Shown one piece after another: positions 6,649 to 11,118 of a stretch of 13,529 nt of DNA. The stretch spans positions 1-13,529 of the forward strand of contig JANNMJ010000110.1 of assembly GCA_031397815.1 (NCBI GenBank). The letters run 5' to 3'. The notes below the pieces were generated by a model. The model made no database searches, had not been told where the DNA came from, and was given only the letters and a program-made list of their open reading frames with translations. Both the position numbers and the translations under genes were made by a program. The DNA comes from JANNMJ01 sp031397815 (GTDB lineage Bacteria; Bacteroidota; Bacteroidia; Cytophagales; Hymenobacteraceae). Position 1 is the stretch's first letter, and every line of letters begins with the position of its first letter.

Positions 6649-7531
6649 ACAAACGCTCCTGTTCCCAACCTACTGGAAAGCCGAGCGCGCCGGGACTGAC
6701 GGTAGGATACTGGACAAATAGATTGCGGATCTGATCCCGGAAACCGATGCCGTCATCTACTGCATCCAATAGGTAGCTTATGCAGCACAGAACAGCGTAA
6801 AGACGGTTATCGTCAATGGTGCGGTTAGTAAGCCAAGGTCTAGCAGTGCGATTGGGGAGAACTGGCCGAATCGTTAGAATTCGATTCCAGAGCCTGCTGT
6901 GGTGGGCGCAGACGTTACGGATGTAACAGATGCTTCTGGTCCAGCTAGTAAGTACACGCGAATCAACACCGAAAAATTGTCCGGTGACCGAGGATGCGGG
7001 CGCTCTTAGATTATTGAGGAGTTTTGAGGTTGTGCCAAACGATGCGACTTCCAGTGCCATCCAGCAGGGAGGTAGTGGAGGAGCAGTGTATTTCGTTCGG
7101 TAATGCTCTAAGAAACGCTCGCTGGCCCGATTCATATCGGCTTCCAGCTTCGTTAGGTTTTCCCGGCAGCGCTGGGAGTTGAAGGAGGCTGCTGGGTCAG
7201 TGTACCAGTGTGATCCAAATGCCAGTGCGCCCTGATAAATAAGCTGCGTCCGAAGGGCAATTTCGATTGTGCCCGCCGCCTTAAAAACCAGCAAGCGCAG
7301 GGCATCATCGAACTCGTACAGGTCCAGTACGTTTTTGAGAGTAGTGCCGGGTTTAAACGTATGATTAGGGTCGCCGATTACCTGCAACGGCAGGAAGTAA
7401 GCTGCTAGTCGGTAATATCCTAAACGACTCAGAGCCTTCTCGGCTTTGGCACTATCCTCAATGAGGAGCCCTCGGCTTTGTAGGAGTGCTACTTGGTCGG
7501 CGAGCGGTAACGCCGGTTTTGAATATTGCAC
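6641..7531 (-). CDS. Abi_2 (AbiF/AbiD-like) abortive-infection HEPN protein
   Basis: It belongs to the Abi_2 family of phage-exclusion proteins, thought to be HEPN ribonucleases. With the GTG start at 7531 the protein has 296 aa, a usual length. The N-terminal pattern is typical (QYSKPALP, then LLQSRGLLI at about residues 16-24, and a GYYRLAAYFLP block at about 38-48). The HEPN motif is intact: Arg205-Asn206-x3-His210-His211 within RNVCAHHSRLWN. There is no in-frame ATG; a TTG at 7543 lies four codons upstream. GTG 7531 matches the family start better (M-Q-Y-S-K-P). It begins only 10 nt after the U8 tract of the upstream RNA hairpin, so it probably depends on read-through or processing of that RNA. 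Its target is unknown. Confidence 0.88.
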   Translation of the reverse strand: MQYSKPALPLADQVALLQSRGLLIEDSAKAEKALSRLGYYRLAAYFLPLQVIGDPNHTFKPGTTLKNVLDLYEFDDALRLLVFKAAGTIEIALRTQLIYQGALAFGSHWYTDPAASFNSQRCRENLTKLEADMNRASERFLEHYRTKYTAPPLPPCWMALEVASFGTTSKLLNNLRAPASSVTGQFFGVDSRVLTSWTRSICYIRNVCAHHSRLWNRILTIRPVLPNRTARPWLTNRTIDDNRLYAVLCCISYLLDAVDDGIGFRDQIRNLFVQYPTVSPGALGFPVGWEQERLWQ

Positions 7532-7541
7532 CTGTAAGGAC

Positions 7542-7601
7542 AAAAAAAACCCGCCCTGGTGCGCATAGGCCTTGCGGCTTAGAGGCGTGGCGGGTGTTGT
7601 T
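7542..7601 (-). ncRNA. Putative small structured RNA or attenuator upstream of the abi gene (abiF-RNA-like)
   Basis: Read on -, an RNA of about 60 nt would start near 7601 from the promoter at 7606-7635 and end in U8 (7549-7542). Its outer stem is 7 bp (7595-7589 with 7555-7549). Inside lies GCC-GCAA-GGC (7578-7569), a GNRA-type tetraloop hairpin, with CGC/GCG pairing (7587-7585 with 7564-7562). Promoter, folded RNA, terminator and then an Abi_2 gene is the order expected of the abiF RNA motif known from comparative genomics beside such genes (recalled from memory, not matched here). It could also be just the terminator of the upstream DUF433 gene, but that would not explain the dedicated promoter. 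Confidence 0.6.
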
Positions 7602-7650
7602 GATGCAAATGTACAACGATCAACCTTCTGCGCAAGTTTCGTTGCATCAA
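7600..7650. repeat. 9-bp inverted repeat flanking the small-RNA promoter
   Basis: TTGATGCAA (7600-7608) and TTGCATCAA (7642-7650) are perfect reverse complements with 33 nt between them, a 42-bp spacing or about four helical turns. The left copy overlaps the -7 element, and the right copy lies just upstream of the -33 element. This is a plausible operator for a dimeric or looping repressor. Confidence 0.45.
7606..7635 (-). promoter_or_regulatory. Bacteroidetes-type promoter of the small RNA upstream of abi
   Basis: On - the -33 TTG (7635-7633) is followed after 19 nt by TACATTTG (7613-7606), a full match to the TAnnTTTG element with standard spacing. It lies in the gap after the DUF433 stop codon (7665), so it is a separate promoter and not part of that gene. 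Confidence 0.6.
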
Positions 7651-7664
7651 GCTGCTGCGGTTGC

Positions 7665-7880
7665 TTATTCGATGCTCTCGGCCGCGTAATCGCGACAGGC
7701 GTGCAGGTCAGCGGCTTCTAAGTCTTCGTAATCGGCTAGAATCTCTGCGTCTGTCATGCCGGCCGCTAGTAGTTCCAGTAGGAAGGATACCGGGTAGCGC
7801 AAGCCACGCACGACCGGCTGACCGTGGCAAAGTGCAGGGTTGGTGGTGATACGGTCGCGGTAGGTGGTGCTGCTTGGCAT
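7665..7880 (-). CDS. DUF433 protein, copy A (71 aa), antitoxin-like
   Basis: DUF433 proteins are small winged-helix-like proteins often found as the antitoxin half of VapBC-like pairs with a PIN-type toxin. The signature is complete: DRITTNPALCHGQPVVRG (residues 9-26), RYPV (28-31), LLELLAAGMTDAEILADY (34-51) and DLHACRDYA near the end. ATG 7880 gives the expected N-terminus just before DRI; the frame is open to 7949 but that extension has no family counterpart. No toxin gene follows; the next gene on the strand is the Abi_2 gene, 133 nt away and behind its own promoter. Copy B at 9199 has the same length and 52 of 71 identical residues. Confidence 0.85.
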   Translation of the reverse strand: MPSSTTYRDRITTNPALCHGQPVVRGLRYPVSFLLELLAAGMTDAEILADYEDLEAADLHACRDYAAESIE

Positions 7881-7925
7881 AAGGTAAAGAATCAAAAAAA
7901 CGGAAAACACAAGCTTAGGCAGAAC

Positions 7926-7975
7926 CCATAAACAAATTCGGTCCGGCAAGGGCGAACACCCCTACCGGACCGAAT
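7926..7975 (-). terminator. Terminator of the helical hypothetical gene
   Basis: An 11-bp stem (7936-7946 with 7965-7975) has an inner GGG/CCC pairing and, on -, the tail TTGTTTATGG. Its stem core (CGGTCCGG) is the same as in the orphan terminator at 6509. It lies 30 nt after the stop at 8006. Confidence 0.7.
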
Positions 7976-8005
7976 CATCATCCTCCATTACTCACCGAGC
8001 ATCCC

Positions 8006-8716
8006 TTACGGCGTCGGCGTATCAGCTGCACCCCCGCTCGCGCCGCCGCTGCCGTTATTAAACACCACCAGCTTCGCGTACGCATCGAAGTTGAGGAGCG
8101 TCTTTGCGCGGGCCGTGCCTTTGTAAGGCGCCAGCTGCTTCCGAATCTCCAGAATCAGCTTGCTGTTGGCGCGCAGCAGGGCGCTCATCGTCGCGCGCGC
8201 CGTTTTGCCCTTCGCATCGGCCAGCCGCCCGGTGCTCAGGCGCTTGTTGAACTTGGTCACCAAGCGGTTGAACTCCACGAAATCCGCTGCCGTCACCTCG
8301 CGCTTTTCGAGCTGCTTCGCCAGCGGCGTCGCCTCGTCGCGAATCTTCTCCGCCGCCTGCGCAAACGTGTTGCCATCGGCATTCGCGAGCGCCACCAGTG
8401 CGGGCCGCACCCGCTCTTCGAGGTCTTCGTCGGTATTCGCCTGCGAGGCCGCGTGCGCAATCATCGCCCGCGCCACCCGGCCCGCCAAATCCTTCAGCAA
8501 CCCGCGAGTACCCTTCTTCACGGCCGACGAATCATCGCCATCCGCTTCGAAAACCTCATCCGCCAGCCCCAGCGCCGCCGTCAGGTTCGCTTGGTGCTTC
8601 GTGCGGAGAGGCGCGATATCATCCTCCAACGGCGCATACAAGGCCATATCGGCCGTTAAACCCAGCTGCACGCTCGTATCGCGGCGCAGCATCGCATCCA
8701 ATCGGTTATTCTTCAT
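8006..8716 (-). CDS. Hypothetical helical protein (236 aa)
   Basis: I do not recognise the family with confidence; similar long helical proteins of unknown role are common in Hymenobacter-like genomes. No signal peptide or membrane segment is present, so it should be cytoplasmic. Residues about 25-215 are predicted by eye to be almost entirely alpha-helical, with heptad-like Leu/Ala spacing and many Glu, Asp, Lys and Arg. The C-terminus from residue 221 is a flexible Gly/Ser/Ala tail ending in TPTP. ATG 8716 is preferred over the open extension to 8773. A weak promoter-like pair (TTG, then TA-N3-TTTG at 8779-8771) lies upstream on -. It has GC-rich codon use like the core genes, unlike the AT-rich gene at 10112. 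Confidence 0.6.
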   Translation of the reverse strand: MKNNRLDAMLRRDTSVQLGLTADMALYAPLEDDIAPLRTKHQANLTAALGLADEVFEADGDDSSAVKKGTRGLLKDLAGRVARAMIAHAASQANTDEDLEERVRPALVALANADGNTFAQAAEKIRDEATPLAKQLEKREVTAADFVEFNRLVTKFNKRLSTGRLADAKGKTARATMSALLRANSKLILEIRKQLAPYKGTARAKTLLNFDAYAKLVVFNNGSGGASGGAADTPTP

Positions 8717-9198
8717 CTGGTCAACAAAAGGGGAATAGTGAAACAGAAAATCATCACCCCCGACCCTGCACAAACACTAACCCACGCCACCCCCACTCCG
8801 CCAACTATTCGACGAAACCCTATATCTAACCCCTGAACATCGCTAAAACGCCGATGAACGTAAACTCATCCCCCTTCAAAACCCCAAAACCCCTCGCCAA
8901 ACACCTAAAACCCCTCGCCGAACACCCATAATACCATGCCGAACCCTTAAAATACCATGTCCGACACTCATAATACCATGCCAAGCCTTTAAAATACCAT
9001 GTCCGACACCCATAATACCATGTCAAACCCTTAAAATACCATGTCGAGTCCTTAAACCCCATGACCTAAGTTGAAACCCGTGACCTAAACGTAAACCCGT
9101 GACCTAAACGTAAAGCCGTGACCTAAACGTGAAGCCGTGACCTAAGCGTGAGGCCGTGACCTAAACGTGAAGCCGTGACCTAAACGTGAGGCCGTGAC
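8717..9198. other. Intergenic region of about 480 bp dominated by tandem repeats
   Basis: No convincing gene is present. After about 170 bp of C/A-rich sequence, two adjacent tandem arrays with different periods fill the rest (8888-9056 and 9061-9202). A 78-aa frame on - (9062-8826, GTG/ATG type start) runs through the first array and would encode seven-residue repeats of the type TWYFKGL/TWYYGCR, but it lacks any recognised domain. Confidence 0.6.
8888..9056. repeat. 21-bp tandem repeat array, eight units
   Basis: Units start at 8888, 8909, 8930, 8951, 8972, 8993, 9014 and 9035. The core AATACCATG is exact in the last six; the first two read AACCCCTCG and are diverged. Unit ends alternate between CCTTAA-like and CACYCAT-like forms, so there is a 42-bp higher-order period. 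The 21-bp period preserves a reading frame on - (seven-residue repeats). Confidence 0.85.
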
Positions 9199-9202
9199 CT
9201 AA
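9061..9202. repeat. 19-bp tandem repeat array, seven units plus a partial
   Basis: Units start at 9061, 9080, 9099, 9118, 9137, 9156 and 9175, with consensus GTGACCTAAACGTGAAGCC. A partial eighth starts at 9194 and its TAA/CTA supplies the stop codon of DUF433 copy B (9199-9201). Units differ by one to four bases. The array follows directly on the 21-bp array and shares its CC-R-TG-A/T-C junction sequence. Confidence 0.9.
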
Positions 9203-9414
9203 CGGCGAACTTCAACCACGTATGCTCTACACGCGTGCAAGTCGGACGCTTCCAAATCTTCGTAGTCCGCCAGAATCTCTTCGTCTGTCACTCCCGCAGC
9301 TAGCAATTCCAATATAAAAGTCACTGGGTAGCGCATCCCACGCACTACCGGCTGGCCGTGGCAAATAGCAGGATCAGTCGTGATGCGGTCTTGATAGGTA
9401 ATGATGGCTTGCAT
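9199..9414 (-). CDS. DUF433 protein, copy B (71 aa), antitoxin-like
   Basis: A paralogue of the gene at 7665, with the same length and 52 of 71 identical residues by direct count; differences cluster at residues 2-5 and 64-71. The signature DRITTDPAICHGQPVVRG (9-26) is intact. ATG 9414 aligns with the start of copy A. The last residues (EVRR) and the TAG stop run into the first unit, on -, of the 19-bp repeat array, so the array may have replaced the original 3' end and whatever followed it. No PIN-domain toxin is adjacent. No clear promoter is seen; a hairpin-bearing repeat (9442-9481) lies just upstream. Confidence 0.85.
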   Translation of the reverse strand: MQAIITYQDRITTDPAICHGQPVVRGMRYPVTFILELLAAGVTDEEILADYEDLEASDLHACRAYVVEVRR

Positions 9415-9441
9415 ATAGTGAACATACGAAAAGAATGGAAA

Positions 9442-9481
9442 CCCACCATCACGCGGGGCTCCAGCCCCGTGTGGGCTAGCC
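9442..9481 (-). repeat. REP-like hairpin element, copy 1
   Basis: A GC-rich hairpin (CGGGGCT-CC-AGCCCCG) is flanked by conserved CCAC and GCTAG segments. Its reverse complement resembles the element at 10027-10077: GCTAG, then CCAC, GGGG, GAGCCCCGCG and TGGT occur in the same order in both. Confidence 0.45.
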
Positions 9482-9571
9482 TTGTGTGGCCGTCTTATCA
9501 CTTAGCTATCAGCATTGACATTACGCCCACCACCCGCCGCGTAGCAGACGAGATGACTGCAAATAAGGGCG

Positions 9572-10009
9572 TTAATGCTGCCAACCTCGAATGTTTGGCA
9601 AAGTCAAGGGCACGCCCAGCTTTTGTCTCTGTAGTTCTAACCCGCCTTTACTACTGAGAACATACCGCCGGTAATCCTCATCACTCCGAATATCCACCAA
9701 ATAATAAACTCGCTTACTACTACCTGCCGAATGGCCTTGTGCCACAATGAAGCGATCATTCCACTCCACCTCTGAAATCTCATCCATCACCACAATCCCC
9801 TCCGCATTTTCACCCTTAATCACCGCGTAAGCATCCGCACCGACCGGCAACAGCCAGTAGTCTTTCATCAAGTACTCTGGTTCGAGAGTCACATCGGCCG
9901 TCAGAAGGATACGCAACCCGTTCAACAACCAGAAACCGACGAACACCAAGCCGAGAACTGCCCCTAAGAAGGCAGCCACCCGCGTACTTGGCTTCGTTGT
10001 GAGGCTCAT
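9572..10009 (-). CDS. Hypothetical single-helix membrane protein (145 aa)
   Basis: The family is not identified with confidence. A short basic N-terminus is followed by one hydrophobic helix (residues about 11-34). The rest (35-145) is a soluble mixed alpha/beta domain, probably outside the inner membrane. The pattern EVEWNDRFIVAQ (80-91), then KRVYYLVDIRSDEDY (99-113), recalls DUF3997-like small exported proteins, a resemblance by eye only. ATG 10009 is the only sensible start. The gene is flanked on both sides by inverted copies of a REP-like hairpin. Composition is intermediate between the core genes and the AT-rich gene upstream. Confidence 0.6.
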   Translation of the reverse strand: MSLTTKPSTRVAAFLGAVLGLVFVGFWLLNGLRILLTADVTLEPEYLMKDYWLLPVGADAYAVIKGENAEGIVVMDEISEVEWNDRFIVAQGHSAGSSKRVYYLVDIRSDEDYRRYVLSSKGGLELQRQKLGVPLTLPNIRGWQH

Positions 10010-10026
10010 TGATGTCTTCTGGAGTT

Positions 10027-10077
10027 AGCTAGTAGTCCACTTGGGGTCGAGCCCCGCGCGAGTAGGATGGTTATGGG
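10027..10077 (+). repeat. REP-like hairpin element, copy 2 (inverted relative to copy 1)
   Basis: The hairpin GGGGTCGAGCCCC lies in a context (GCTAG, CCAC, GCGCGAG, TGGTTATGGG) that matches the reverse complement of 9442-9481 at many positions. It lies 18 nt upstream of the 145-aa gene. Confidence 0.4.
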
Positions 10078-10111
10078 AATTGGATTGACCTATAAAACAA
10101 AAGCGCATCTG

Positions 10112-11041
10112 TCAAATTTCAAAAGGAAATAAGTAAAGCGCCGCTATACCATAGCTAAAGAATTTCACAAAGTCCAATAGCCCAGAGCCGATGTAATCAT
10201 TCCAGTGTAGAATTTTTGCGGGTTTTGGTATCTGCAATTGATCCCATGTTTGGTCATCAATCAGCTTCAGATTTAACGCAGAGCTTTCTGATAAATCAGG
10301 GCGCAGATTTTTTATGGACTCAATGTATTTTTCAAAATACTTGCCCTTCCATTTCTTAAGCGCCATAAGCTTGCTTGCGAAATTTATAAAATCCAATACA
10401 ATAAAAATCATCAATTCAAGTAATATAAAGGCCGCTATTGTTCTGGCATATAAAAAACTATCGCCATTGCCAAGTGCTTTTTCCAAGAAGCTTTTGCTTT
10501 GAGGTTTAAAAAAAGGTTTGGATACTATTTTTCCATTTATGATCTCGTCTGGATACATTGAAAATGCTGGGGGCTCAGTGACATTACTGTCGCCTTCAAC
10601 AAAAAATCTGAAATTAAAGTAGGCATCGGGACGCCACTGTTGAAAACGAAGCTCCATGATACTGTCATGCCACGACCAAGCCAATTCGCCAATAGTGTTT
10701 TCAACAGGCAAGGATTTTATTATGGTGTAGTGATTGCCTACATTTATAGACAGTGAATCGCTCATTAGAGATGATTTTGGCCCTTTGCCTATCAGCGTTG
10801 TTGACCCTGTGTTCTTTACAGAAAAATCTATTACCCAAAGCTTTTTTACTTCCCGCCCATTGAAATAATACTTTGCTTGCAAGTCTTCGTAGGCAGACTC
10901 AGTGGTCGCGCTTTGTATACTTTGAAAAGATGTGCTGAGTTCTGGATCCTCATTCTTGAAAGACTGGTACACTGCTATCACCCCTCCAATCAGGCCGATG
11001 AAGAGAGTGACTATTTCAAAAAATCTTCTAGTCTTTTCCAT
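10112..11041 (-). CDS. Hypothetical AT-rich membrane protein (309 aa)
   Basis: The family is not recognised. Three hydrophobic helices are seen: residues about 8-26, 199-221 and 285-305. Between the first two lies a domain of about 170 residues with strand-like segments (KLWVIDFSVKNTGS, 67-80, resembles an Ig-like beta sandwich). Between the last two lies a charged helical segment. The topology implies one extracytoplasmic domain and one cytoplasmic loop. The gene is markedly AT-rich compared with its neighbours, with many AAA, TTT and ATA codons, which points to recent acquisition. ATG 11041 lies only 22 nt after the nrdA terminator. No partner gene forms an obvious operon. It could be an accessory or defence effector, but nothing proves that. 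Confidence 0.7.
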   Translation of the reverse strand: MEKTRRFFEIVTLFIGLIGGVIAVYQSFKNEDPELSTSFQSIQSATTESAYEDLQAKYYFNGREVKKLWVIDFSVKNTGSTTLIGKGPKSSLMSDSLSINVGNHYTIIKSLPVENTIGELAWSWHDSIMELRFQQWRPDAYFNFRFFVEGDSNVTEPPAFSMYPDEIINGKIVSKPFFKPQSKSFLEKALGNGDSFLYARTIAAFILLELMIFIVLDFINFASKLMALKKWKGKYFEKYIESIKNLRPDLSESSALNLKLIDDQTWDQLQIPKPAKILHWNDYIGSGLLDFVKFFSYGIAALYLFPFEI

Positions 11042-11045
11042 TTTC

Positions 11046-11097
11046 GAGTTCGAAATAAAAACTAAAAGCGGGCCGATTTATAAATCGGCCCGCTTTT
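11046..11097 (-). terminator. Terminator of nrdA, a perfect 34-bp palindrome
   Basis: AAAAGCGGGCCGATTTA (11064-11080) is followed immediately by its exact reverse complement (11081-11097). On - the hairpin is followed by AGTTTTTATTTCG. It ends the nrdA transcript and is the border between the core nrd gene and the accessory stretch. Confidence 0.85.
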
Positions 11098-11118
11098 AAA
11101 ATGACGATTTAATTACCC

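Noticed and set aside
8888..9202. CRISPR array
   Set aside because: The repeats are head-to-tail with no unique spacers, units are only 19-21 bp and no cas gene is near.
9358..9657. 99-codon + frame opposite DUF433 copy B
   Set aside because: Overlaps the well-supported DUF433 gene and the hairpin repeat, with no domain or signal.
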